A DNA stretch of 9,310 bases, taken from positions 1 to 9,310 of the forward strand of contig JAIPIM010000157.1 of NCBI GenBank assembly GCA_021734725.1, written 5' to 3'. The notes beneath the pieces were generated by a model. The model ran no database searches and was not told the DNA's origin. It worked only from the letters and a program-made list of their open reading frames with translations. Source of the stretch: Minisyncoccota bacterium (lineage in GTDB: Bacteria > Verrucomicrobiota > Lentisphaeria > Oligosphaerales > MVZH01). The position numbers were made by a program, and so were the translations under genes. This document shows, one piece after another, positions 1 through 8,500 of the stretch (the first letter of the stretch is position 1; the number at the start of each line of letters is the position of its first letter).

Positions 1-938
1 TGCGTCAGGCATCGACGGCCCCCGTCCACCGTTCGCTGACCGTGTCCGATTTCTTGCGGCGTCCGTCGGTCGGAGCTTCGATGACCAGTTTTTCCCTGAA
101 GGATACACTGGTCCCGGACTCTCCAACTCTCATCGAAGCCGTTGACGGGGACCCTGAGTGGACGGCCCCCACTGTCCACGGTAATGCGGACAGCGGTATT
201 CCTGTGTGCATCACCCGGCCGGTTGGAGACGGTCTGGCGGTGTACCTCAATTTTTCCGTTGAACCCTACTTGCGCCTGCGTCACGATACAGACGGCCTGC
301 CGTTGCGTCTGGCGGCTCAGGATATTGTTCAGAGACTGGGGAAAGTCACAGCCTTGGCTGATGTAGTCCGAACGGAGTCCGGTTTTATACATGACCGTGC
401 ATTCGACAACCTTCCGGAGATCGGGCATCAATGTCATCCGTTCCGGGATGGCGCCCTGCAATACTTGGGTATCCTGTGGGATTACAAGCGTGCGGACTGG
501 GGACCCTATGACGCGGAGGTGCGCTTCAATACACCGGCGCACGTCTACGATGTGCGCGCCGGGCGCTATCATGGCTTCACCGACACCGTTCGAATGCAGG
601 TCGAGGGATGTCCCGCCAAGCTCTTCGCGTTACTGCCTTATCAGGTGTCGGGGGTGAGCATTGACGGGCCGGTGGAGACTCGGCCGGGAACAGCGGTTGA
701 ATTTGAACTCGCGGTCCGGACGGACGCGGAGACATTGGGGACGCATACCCTGCGCATGACGGTGCGTGACGGCGACGGTAATGAACTGCCTGCATGGACC
801 GAGACCCTTCGGGCGCCGGCCGGAAAGACCACGTACACGATGCTTCCCGCGTTCGACCAATCGGGAGAAACACTGACACTTCAAGTGCGAGACGTGGCCA
901 CTGGGGCTACCGATTCGGTAAAACTGGAGGTTCGATGA
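1..938 (+). CDS. GH42-like secreted protein, C-terminal part only (5' end outside window)
   Basis: The frame is open from the left edge (first full codon at 3) to TGA at 936-938, giving 311 codons of a protein that starts upstream. The first in-frame GTG (42) has no ribosome site and lies inside homology to the gene at 1777-5577, so it is not a real start. The fragment begins near the end of a GH42M-type domain: the closing strand GDGLAVYLNF is at about 231-260. It then carries the YLGILWDYKRADW and HVYDVRAGRYHGF motifs (about 460-580) and a final beta-sandwich (about 650-935). By eye the first ~215 residues match the downstream paralogue at about two residues in three, and the last ~95 at a little under half. 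Barrel and catalytic residues are off the window, so activity cannot be judged. By analogy it is a secreted glycan-active protein. Confidence 0.85.
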   Translation, partial: RQASTAPVHRSLTVSDFLRRPSVGASMTSFSLKDTLVPDSPTLIEAVDGDPEWTAPTVHGNADSGIPVCITRPVGDGLAVYLNFSVEPYLRLRHDTDGLPLRLAAQDIVQRLGKVTALADVVRTESGFIHDRAFDNLPEIGHQCHPFRDGALQYLGILWDYKRADWGPYDAEVRFNTPAHVYDVRAGRYHGFTDTVRMQVEGCPAKLFALLPYQVSGVSIDGPVETRPGTAVEFELAVRTDAETLGTHTLRMTVRDGDGNELPAWTETLRAPAGKTTYTMLPAFDQSGETLTLQVRDVATGATDSVKLEVR

Positions 939-964
939 AAAGTGAAGCCGGCTGAAAAAGGAGG

Positions 965-1045
965 ATGAAACCTATCGAAGAGTTGGTAAAGAAGCGTTTG
1001 TTACGAGTGATGTTCGAAAACCATGGAATTAGCGGAGTGAGCTGA
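965..1045 (+). CDS. doubtful 26-codon ORF in the gap
   Basis: An ATG at 965 opens a 26-codon frame ending in TGA at 1043-1045. The predicted peptide is basic at first (MKPIEELVKKRLLRV) with no signal peptide or recognisable domain. A strong purine tract, AAAAAGGAGG (955-964), abuts the ATG with zero spacing, which is too close for normal initiation. The ORF ends within GCTGA at 1041-1045, which repeats the GCTGA at 951-955 just before the first purine tract. It could be a real microprotein, a decayed gene remnant or chance. I recognise no family and lean toward chance or remnant. Confidence 0.15.
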   Translation: MKPIEELVKKRLLRVMFENHGISGVS

Positions 1046-1056
1046 AAACAGAAAAA

Positions 1057-1063
1057 AAGGAGA
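1057..1063 (+). promoter_or_regulatory. ribosome binding site of the PEP-CTERM gene
   Basis: AAGGAGA at 1057-1063 sits in an A-rich tract, with 8 nt between GGAG and the ATG at 1071. This is the best Shine-Dalgarno arrangement near this gene and supports that start. No convincing -35/-10 pair was found in 939-1056. Confidence 0.75.
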
Positions 1064-1070
1064 ATCGATC

Positions 1071-1751
1071 ATGTCGAAAGCACTGCAAAACACAACTATC
1101 CTCGGAATTCTTGCAATGACAATGGTGTTCACCCAGGCATGGGCGGACCAATTCAGGACATTCAGCGTTGCAAGCAACGCGTCGGTGCATGTATCCGAAG
1201 GTTCCCCGGACACAAACTACGATCCCGTGGGAGATACTTTAAGCATCCGTTACAGCGCCGGTTCTTCTTGGGAGGGATTTGTCGACTGGGATCTGCCCAG
1301 TATTACGCTGACCAGTGACGCGCCGGGAAGTGTGACTAACGCAAAAGTGGTGTTCTCGGTGTACAACAACTCGGGCAAGCTGCACTTGTGCGAAGTCCTT
1401 GGGGACTGGGCAAAGGAAAGCATTACCTGGAACACCAAGCCCGCCGTGACGGCAGTTCTCGATTCGGCAACAGTCGTATCCGGCCAGTATGTGTTTGAAT
1501 CGGCCGACATCAATACGCTTGTGGAGGATTGGATTAAAGGCGATGCGATCAGCTACGGTTTTCGTGTCGACTCTCGCTATCAGCCGGCTGCCGGGACGAT
1601 TCACAGGGTGTATTCGCACAGTTTCGCCGACGACATTGGCCTGCGGCCCACGCTGATTTTTGACGCGTACGTTCCGGAACCTGCTTCGGCGCTGCTGCTT
1701 GTACTGGCCAGCATGGCTCTGGTCTGTCGCCGCGGCCGTCGCCGCGAGTAG
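1071..1751 (+). CDS. PEP-CTERM anchored DNRLRE/CBM96-like domain protein
   Basis: A 226-aa exported protein. Residues 1-25 form a signal peptide ending AWA before D26. Residues 26-~197 fit the DNRLRE family, now linked to carbohydrate-binding family CBM96: SPDTNYD (45-51), the strand segment FVDWDLPSI (70-78), GDWAKESITWNTKP (111-124, with the family hallmark WN..P), a DINTLVEDWIKGD segment and LRPTLIFD near the end. Residues 201-226 are a PEP-CTERM sorting tail: VPEP, a hydrophobic stretch, then the basic end CRRGRRRE. Such tails are known to be handled by exosortase/EpsH systems. None is encoded here, so one is presumed elsewhere in the genome. The likely role is a surface or matrix protein holding a carbohydrate-binding module beside secreted glycan-active enzymes; the role and ligand are inferred. 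A good ribosome site precedes the ATG. It is unusual in lying between paralogous GH42-like genes. Confidence 0.9.
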   Translation: MSKALQNTTILGILAMTMVFTQAWADQFRTFSVASNASVHVSEGSPDTNYDPVGDTLSIRYSAGSSWEGFVDWDLPSITLTSDAPGSVTNAKVVFSVYNNSGKLHLCEVLGDWAKESITWNTKPAVTAVLDSATVVSGQYVFESADINTLVEDWIKGDAISYGFRVDSRYQPAAGTIHRVYSHSFADDIGLRPTLIFDAYVPEPASALLLVLASMALVCRRGRRRE

Positions 1752-1760
1752 CGGTCGACG
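1737..1760 (+). other. GC-rich hairpin spanning the PEP-CTERM stop codon
   Basis: CGTCGCCGC (1737-1745) pairs with GCGGTCGACG (1751-1760), giving nine base pairs with one bulged T at 1755 and the five-base loop GAGTA, which holds part of the TAG stop (1749-1751). A short TTTT follows only at 1771-1774, so it is a poor match to an intrinsic terminator. It could attenuate read-through, stabilise the upstream mRNA end, or be a by-product of the arginine-rich coding sequence. Confidence 0.25.
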
Positions 1761-1776
1761 CCGAGACAGTTTTCAC

Positions 1777-4700
1777 ATGACGATCTGGCATACTCTCAAG
1801 CATTACGGAGGCATTTTGATGGCGGTAGCGGGAACGCTGTGTTCCTCGGCGGGATATACGGACGGCGCGACGGGCATGCAAGCTGTCGCTCCGGACTGGA
1901 GATCTCCCATGCACCCGATTCCCGTTGGTGTCCCCGTGGCGGACGGACCGGTGGTTCTCTTGTGCCACCGGCGCGTCGGACGGGATGCGGCGGAGGTTGT
2001 GCAACGGGATCTGGGAGAGTTTCGTCCTGTTTTCTATGGTGGATTGCATGACCGTCCGTGGCAAGCCACTTTCGCCGCCCCGGATCATGTGGCTCACCAA
2101 GGCGGAACGTATCCGGAAATAACCGAGAACACCGGTGCGTACATCCGCGCTCGACTGCGTGAGCTGTTGCGGGATGCCCGCTTGCTGTGCATGGATCGGG
2201 ACGCCTGGGCAGTGCTTGATTCCGCTGACCGTGCGGACTTGCGTCGTCGCGTGGAGACCGGTCTCGGACTCCTTATGCCCATGCCGGACGAGGAGATGCT
2301 GGACGATCTGCAAGAGTGGCTGGGGAAACCCGAATGGCAATCCGCCGTTGACGTTTGGCCGCACCTTCAAACGGCGTCGGCCAAAGCGGTTTCCGTATGG
2401 CGAACAAAGGTCGGCCGCGGACGCGTCAGCATCCTGGATTTTCGCTCTCCTCCCTGGATGTCCAGTGTCCGCTTTCTTGTTCCGAACTTCGGAGACCGTA
2501 CGCTTTTCGACCATGGGCTTGTTGTGATGCGCGAGGCCATGGAATGGACCGGGGGCCGCACGGCGGGCATTGGCATTAGGGAACTTTCTCCGCCCGTGCA
2601 GTGGTCCTGGCAATCGACCCCCGCTACGGTTCGTGTACGTGTAAATGTCGCTGAAGCCTGTAAAACGTCCCTTGCGGCATGTGTTACGAACGGCCGGGGA
2701 ACGGCCATTTACCGGACCGTCAAAGAGGTCGCCCTTGCTGCCGGCGACAATACCTTGGAATTGAGTGTGGGTCCCGTGCCGGCGGGAGAGCACACGCTTT
2801 ACGTGCAGGCGCGTGGGGAGGCAGTGGCGGCCACCGATATCCAGGTGGATTCTCCGACAACATTAGCGGTCGAGCCCAGTGCCCGTTTTTTTGCCGCCGA
2901 TCAGCCTGTCACCGTTGCGGTCCGCGTGGAAAACAGTCACCCCGAAGACCGTGTAACCCTAGGTCTCCTGGATGCCTGGGGGCGCGAAGTTGCGCGTCAA
3001 GACGGTTCTCCGAATGCAACGGACATTACGTTGCCGGCACCGTTCCCGCGCAGTCGCTGTCAGGAACTGCGTGCCACGCTTTGGCGAGCGGGTGTGCCCG
3101 TACGCGTGGTGCACGCAACGATTTCCCGCCGTCGTTCACTTTCGTTGGATCAATTTCACCTTTTTCTGTGGAGCGGTTGTTACGATCATTGGTGGCGCAA
3201 TCTGCATGACGCCCGGCAGGTTGAACTTGGACAGACTCTTGCGTTCACCGGCAATCCCGGGGATGTTGAGCCGGGGTACCGCGCAAGCTCCGCGGGTGAA
3301 GGGGACGATCTCAGTTTCAGGCAACGCTACCTGCGTAACGCCACGGAGGCCGCTCTCCGGAAAAACCTTCAGCTGTTCAGCCTCACCGGCACGCATCATC
3401 GTACGCTCGACGAAGTGGTTGACCCCGCGGTATTCGATGAAGATGTGAAAAAACTTCTGGCGTTCGCGGAGTATGCCGACCGGCGCGGCGGCATCGGTCC
3501 CATGAGCCATGGTGACGAGTTATACATTCGCGGATGGGTTCCCAAAGCACGCGACTGGCGCGTGGAACCGGCCAGGAGCGCGTTGCGCGAGTACCTGAAG
3601 CGGCGTTACAACAACGATATCGCCGCACTCAATGCCGCCTGGGAAACCGATTTCTCCGATTTTCACGAGTTCGAGGCGCCCGACGACCTGGATCGACCGA
3701 AAGAACCGCGCGCGCCCTGGCTGGATTACTGTTTCTTCCTCGAGGATGCCTTCTGCTCTTACTACAAGCGTTTGAATGCCGCGGTGCGACAACACTACCC
3801 GGATGTTTTGATTGGCATGGACGGCATGGAGAAATTTTCCGCGGTCGACGGTATTAACTGGCCGCGCCTGCAAGCCAGTCAGGATATCATGATTATCTAT
3901 CCGCATATCGACCACGTGAACAAACTGTTCAGTTGGCGAGCCGGCATTGACTTCAAGCGGCCGGGGACCCTTGGCGGTTTCTGGATGGCGTACGGCTCGG
4001 ACTTTGTGCCGGACGTGGCGCGTGGGTACCCTTGGATGGCGTTGTTCCACGGTCTCAACAGCATCGGGTATTTCCAGAGCTACGAAACCAGCGACCGTTA
4101 CGCGGCGCTGTACCCGGACTGGCGGCCCCGGACGGGGTATGCGGCCGCTACCGAATCGATTCGCGAAATCCGCCGGGGAATCGACCGCATGCTCTTGAGT
4201 GCCGAGCCAGAGTATTCCCCCATCGCCATCCATTATTCTGCGCGCTCTTTGGCGCTGTCGTTTCCGGACAGCCAGATTGGCGCCCACCTAAACGCCCTCG
4301 GGGTATACAGCACCTACAGGACTCGGCGGGAGGGCTATGTCGGCCATACCGCCAACAGCGGCACTGCGTTTACCATGCTTCTTTCGGACGCCGGATACAA
4401 GCCTAAGTTCGTCAGTACACAGCAGGTCGAGGCCGGCATACTGGCCGATTACAAGGTGCTGGTATTGCCGTTGTCGCAGTCGTTAACCGAGGATGAAGTC
4501 ACTGCCATTGAGAAGTTCGTGCGCGGTGGTGGAATGCTGATTGCCGACTACCATTGCGGTGTGCGCGATGGAAATGGCAACCTCTACGATTCGGGCGGTG
4601 GCGCCTTGGATCGTCTGTTCGGTCTGCGTCAGGCATCGGGGTTGCCGGCCCACCGCTCGCTGACCGTCTCGGACTTTCTGCACCGGCCCTCCGTCGGCCG

Positions 4701-5577
4701 GGCCATGACCGGTTTTACGCTGGATGAAACACTGGTACCGGATGCTCCCGCGCTGGTCACGCATGTGAACGATGACGAGGACTGGACCGCCCCCGCTGTA
4801 CACGGCGAGGCGGATGGTGGCATCCCGGTGTGTATCACGCGCCCCGTGGGCGATGGACTGACTGTTTACCTGAACTTTTCCGTTGAACCGTACCTTCGTC
4901 TTCGCAAGGATGCCGACGGTCTGCCCCTACGGACTGCGATGAACGATATCGTGCAATCATTGGGACAGGTCGAGCCGGTTGCACAAGTTGTTCGTAAAGA
5001 GGCTGGTTTCGTGGAGGACCGGGCGCTCGACAACGTACCGGAGATCGGTCCGTGGCTTCATCCTTTCCGGGACGGTGACACGGAATACCTTGGTATTCAC
5101 TGGGACTACAAGCGTGCGGACTGGAGTGAACACGATGTGCTTTTGCGCACGAACAAACCGGCCCATGTATACGATGTGCGTGCCGGGCGGTACCACGGTT
5201 TTACGTCCGACGTGCCGATGCGCATTGGGGGCGGGGCGCCGGTCCGTCTGTTTGCTCGATTGCCCTATGCTGTGTCCGGTTTCGACATACAGGGGCCGAG
5301 TGAGGCGACCGCCGGTGAACCGGTTGCTCTGCGTTTCAGGGTGCTGACTGAAGCCGATGCGCCGGGTTCCCATACCTTTCGTATCACCATCCATGATGAC
5401 GAAGGTAATCAAGTGCGGGCATTAAGCGATAGTGTTCGAGCGCCGCGGGGACAGGCGGTATACACGTTCGTACCCGCGTTTGACGAGGCCGGGCGGACAT
5501 TGACAATCAACGTTAAGGACGTGGCGACGGGAGTGGCCGGAACCGTCCGCCTTCAGGTGAAAGGTCCGAATTTATGA
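1777..5577 (+). CDS. secreted GH42-like (clan GH-A) multidomain protein, 1266 aa
   Basis: Domains by residue from ATG 1777: signal peptide 1-~27 (basic start, hydrophobic core GGILMAVAGTL); Rossmann or amidotransferase-like domain ~45-275; beta-sandwiches ~278-357 and ~358-455; TIM barrel ~459-810 with the acid/base-like motif SHGDELY (E581) followed by a GH42-style ALREYLKRRYN..I..LN.AW; GH42M-type domain ~813-1035 (LVLPLSQSLTEDEV, then GGGMLIADYH); C-terminal beta region with HVYDVRAGRYHGF at ~1130 and a final sandwich ~1167-1266. GH42 enzymes are mostly beta-galactosidases of ~650-700 aa, so this is about twice the usual length. After barrel strand 7 it has GGFWMAYGSD where GH42 carries its nucleophile glutamate, so activity is uncertain. 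The frame extends up to a TTG at 1660, but that would overlap the previous gene by 92 bp. ATG 1777 gives a proper signal peptide; ATG 1819 has the better ribosome site. Likely acts outside the cytoplasm on a plant or algal glycan (inference). Confidence 0.85.
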   Translation: MTIWHTLKHYGGILMAVAGTLCSSAGYTDGATGMQAVAPDWRSPMHPIPVGVPVADGPVVLLCHRRVGRDAAEVVQRDLGEFRPVFYGGLHDRPWQATFAAPDHVAHQGGTYPEITENTGAYIRARLRELLRDARLLCMDRDAWAVLDSADRADLRRRVETGLGLLMPMPDEEMLDDLQEWLGKPEWQSAVDVWPHLQTASAKAVSVWRTKVGRGRVSILDFRSPPWMSSVRFLVPNFGDRTLFDHGLVVMREAMEWTGGRTAGIGIRELSPPVQWSWQSTPATVRVRVNVAEACKTSLAACVTNGRGTAIYRTVKEVALAAGDNTLELSVGPVPAGEHTLYVQARGEAVAATDIQVDSPTTLAVEPSARFFAADQPVTVAVRVENSHPEDRVTLGLLDAWGREVARQDGSPNATDITLPAPFPRSRCQELRATLWRAGVPVRVVHATISRRRSLSLDQFHLFLWSGCYDHWWRNLHDARQVELGQTLAFTGNPGDVEPGYRASSAGEGDDLSFRQRYLRNATEAALRKNLQLFSLTGTHHRTLDEVVDPAVFDEDVKKLLAFAEYADRRGGIGPMSHGDELYIRGWVPKARDWRVEPARSALREYLKRRYNNDIAALNAAWETDFSDFHEFEAPDDLDRPKEPRAPWLDYCFFLEDAFCSYYKRLNAAVRQHYPDVLIGMDGMEKFSAVDGINWPRLQASQDIMIIYPHIDHVNKLFSWRAGIDFKRPGTLGGFWMAYGSDFVPDVARGYPWMALFHGLNSIGYFQSYETSDRYAALYPDWRPRTGYAAATESIREIRRGIDRMLLSAEPEYSPIAIHYSARSLALSFPDSQIGAHLNALGVYSTYRTRREGYVGHTANSGTAFTMLLSDAGYKPKFVSTQQVEAGILADYKVLVLPLSQSLTEDEVTAIEKFVRGGGMLIADYHCGVRDGNGNLYDSGGGALDRLFGLRQASGLPAHRSLTVSDFLHRPSVGRAMTGFTLDETLVPDAPALVTHVNDDEDWTAPAVHGEADGGIPVCITRPVGDGLTVYLNFSVEPYLRLRKDADGLPLRTAMNDIVQSLGQVEPVAQVVRKEAGFVEDRALDNVPEIGPWLHPFRDGDTEYLGIHWDYKRADWSEHDVLLRTNKPAHVYDVRAGRYHGFTSDVPMRIGGGAPVRLFARLPYAVSGFDIQGPSEATAGEPVALRFRVLTEADAPGSHTFRITIHDDEGNQVRALSDSVRAPRGQAVYTFVPAFDEAGRTLTINVKDVATGVAGTVRLQVKGPNL
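1807..1811 (+). promoter_or_regulatory. Shine-Dalgarno site favouring an alternative start at 1819
   Basis: GGAGG at 1807-1811 lies 7 nt before the in-frame ATG at 1819, which is ideal spacing. The upstream ATG at 1777 has only a weak purine run before it. Starting at 1819 would remove the basic n-region of the signal peptide (MTIWHTLKHYG) and leave MAVAGTLCSSAG, a poor export signal. The site is therefore either coincidental, lying inside the signal-peptide codons, or evidence for a shorter form. Confidence 0.4.
4625..5577 (+). repeat. diverged direct duplication of 1-938 (paralogous gene ends)
   Basis: This segment corresponds, in the same orientation, to the window's first 938 bases. Exact shared blocks include 14 bases at 1-14 and 4625-4638, and 18 bases at 483-500 and 5107-5124 encoding YKRADW. 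Protein identity is higher than nucleotide identity, which suggests an old tandem gene duplication kept under protein-level selection rather than a recent copy. The repeat may continue upstream of the left edge. Confidence 0.8.
5574..5577 (+). promoter_or_regulatory. ATGA stop/start overlap coupling the two GH42-like genes
   Basis: The A of ATG (5574-5576) precedes and overlaps TGA (5575-5577). A four-base overlap of this kind is typical of translational coupling within one transcript and fixes the start of the downstream gene. A weak purine run, AGGTGAAAGG (5554-5563), lies upstream and may assist re-initiation. Confidence 0.75.
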
Positions 5578-8500
5578 TACGCATTGGCAGACTGTTTTTG
5601 GTTCTCTTTCTCGTCGGGTCAGCGGGTGCGGCGGAGGAAGCGTCCGAACCACCGGAGCCGTGGGATCCCGGACCGAACTTTCATAGGTTGGATACAAGCG
5701 TGAAAACGCCGCATTGGCGGTGGGCGCGCCCGTGGGCAGGGGACCCTGTGCGTGTTGTGGCCGTTGGCGGACGTCATTGTCTGCGTGAGGCCGTGGAACT
5801 GCATCAGCGCCTGAACTGTGACATCGACATTATTCCCAGTGAAGGACGCACTCAATGGACGCTGTCACACCCAAGCCGGGATGGGTGGGGCGTCTTGGGA
5901 TGTACGGACCTGGACGAGGTCATTGCCCGGCATCTCGAAACCTTGTCGCGTGCGCACGACGTTATTGTCCTGGGACTCGGAACGCTGGACTGGGAATCCA
6001 TGCCGACAGCACTGCGGGAAGCCCTTATAGACAAGGTCCGTGAGGGGACCGGCATGCTGGTGACGCGACCGCGCAACGGCGGTGAGCTTCCCGAATATAG
6101 TGGACAGCTTACCCTGACTGCACTGAATGCCCTGGGCAGCAACCTTGGAAAAGTCCGCGGCAGCCGTTTCCCCGATCAGGATGGCCGGGCTGAACTGGAA
6201 GTGGCACAACTTGGCGAGGGAACCGTTGTGGTGTTGACGCATCCGGAGGGTGCTCGCGATACGTTGTTGACCGGTGGCGCCACCAGCCTCGCCGAGTACG
6301 AACACGCGTTTCAACTGGCTATGCGCGCGGTATTGATGGCGGCCGACCGAGTGGCGACACTCAAGTGGGAGCGGCTTGACTTGGAAGATGATGCGTTGAT
6401 TGGTGAACTCGAGGCACAGGCTGCAACCGTCGAACTGGCGTTGTTCGACCTCTGGGAACGGAAACTGGACGTCAGCTTATGGCACAATACTTCTTCATTC
6501 ATGTACCAGGTACCGCAACTGCCGGCCGGCCGCTATTTCTGTAGGCTCCGGATTCTTGACGCGGAAGGGCGTGTCGTGAATTGGGGTGCGCACGTGGTGG
6601 AAACGTCTGGCGAACCTCGCATTGCAAAGTTAACTCCGCGGCAGGATCTGCGCTATGCAGGCAAACCGGCTCGGTGGGATATCGTATTGAGCGCGGCAGG
6701 GTCCGACACCGTTGCGGCCCGTGTCTTTGACCGCGCCGGGCGATTGCTGGGGGAGTTCCGCGCGCCGGTCGAGGGAAAGACGGCAACACTGGATATCGAG
6801 GTCCCGCCTACGCGTGTTGTGTATCATCAACTCGAGGTGGACGTTCTGGTGGGTGACAGGGTCACGGACCGGCAGCGCCGGTCATTCGGCGTTCAGCAAT
6901 CGGTTGACTGTCGCGATATGCATGTCGGTTTCTGGGGACATCGCGGTCGTGAGACGTACCCCGAACGCTGGCGGCAGCGGTACTACCGGCGCCTCGGCAT
7001 CGACATGGCGATGTTTGCGATTAAGCCCGTCCACGGTATCCGAATCATGGATTATGCCGGTCACCTGCCACGCATCGTATGGGATAAACCCGAGGAACCC
7101 CCGCCGTTCCCGGGAGACCCGACATTTCGCGAACAGGTTACAGAGTCCATGCGGAAGCGTTTAATGCGTACTGGCGAATGGTCTCCGGCGCTCGCAAGTC
7201 TTCGCGATGAACCGAGTTACCGTTACACGGACCGGTCCCCCGTGGCGATGAAAGCTTACCGTGAGTGGTTGCGCGAAAGGCACGGCGATCTTGCGACCCT
7301 CAACGAACGGTGGGGCACCGAGTATTCCGCGTGGGAAGAGGTCGAACGGATTGACCTCCACCAGACGCGGCGGCGCGACGATGTCGGACCGGTTGCCGGG
7401 TATGACTCGTCATTGTTCAACCGGACAGTAACCGGAGACTTCTTTGCCTGGCAGCAATCCGTGATCGACGATCTGCTGCCGGGGCTGCGTGCCGGGCCGG
7501 AAGGGGTATGGTCAAACCCTGAATATTACAGCATCGATTATGTGCGGGCATTGCGCGAGCTCGGGTCCACTGGGTGCTATGTCTGGGCCAAGGATATGCT
7601 GGCTGCCGCGCGCGCTTTCGGACGGGCTGACCAGATTCTCGGGGCTTGGTTCGGCGGTTACGGTTTTGCCGACCCGGATTACCTCCGTGCCAATCCATGG
7701 CAGGTGGTTTTTGAGGATATGAACGCTCCCATGTGGTTTGAAGGTGCGCGAATACACAGTAGTCCGGTTCCTATGCCACTGGTGAATCCCGGCTGGGATC
7801 TGCACGCGGTTACGGCTCCGGTCTTCAAAGAGATCGATAAACTTAATGGCGGTCTGGCCCGCCTCCTGCTCGGTGCGGAGCGTCGTGACAGCGGTATTTG
7901 TATGGTGCGCCCCACGATTGTGCCGGACGTCAGGGGATACAGCCGGTGGCTTTATGCCTTGGAGGCGTTGGGGCATCAGGCCAGATTGATTCAAGAGGAC
8001 GAGTTAATTGACGGCGGACTGGCAGGTGCCGACATGCTGGTGTTGAGTGGTGTTGCGGCGCTCGAGGACGCGCACGCGGCGGCCATACAGGAATGGGTCG
8101 AGAAGGGGGGGCTTGTGGTTGCTGACCACGTGCCGGGAGTACTGGATAAGTACGGCGCGGAACGCGCGAAGGGGGCCCTTGACGATCTGTTCGGTGTGCT
8201 CGAACGCAGTGACAGTAGTGAAAAAGAAGAAAACGTCAGGATACAATGGGGCGAGATTGAAGCACCCGTTGCCGCCGGGGATGTGAGCCGTGCGGAAAAC
8301 GCCATGGGAAAGCTTGTTCCCAATGGACTTCCGGCCGTGTTTTATCGATCTGTCGGTAAGGGGCAAAGCTTGTGCTTGAATGCGGCCATTGGCGGTAAGG
8401 AAATGAAACCGGCGGACACGTTGCGCCTGGTTGCGGAGGTCCTGAAGCACCTTGACATCGCGCCGCCTCTGTCCATTACCACTGACCAGCCGCATACCGC

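Noticed and set aside
42..44. GTG at 42 as a true start of the left-edge gene
   Set aside because: Homology to the downstream paralogue continues to the first codon of the window (RQAS...HRSLTVSDFL), so the protein starts upstream.
1729..1748. Short direct repeat GTCGCCGCG within the PEP-CTERM tail as a mobile or regulatory repeat
   Set aside because: It encodes the basic arginine cluster normal for PEP-CTERM tails, and two 9-base copies are explained by codon use.
1660..1776. N-terminal extension of the 1266-aa protein to a TTG at 1660
   Set aside because: It would overlap the PEP-CTERM gene by 92 bp, has no ribosome site, and would bury the obvious signal peptide at 1777 behind arginine-rich residues. 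The open frame is explained by GC-rich sequence.
1549..2793. Long minus-strand ORF of 414 codons
   Set aside because: It is antisense to the PEP-CTERM end and the 1266-aa gene. Its product is rich in R, H, G and P with no recognisable domain, as expected for a shadow of a GC-rich coding frame.
3520..4287. Minus-strand ORF of 255 codons opposite the GH42-like barrel
   Set aside because: The plus-strand barrel is strongly supported by motifs, while this frame shows no domain and no ribosome site. It is treated as a shadow.
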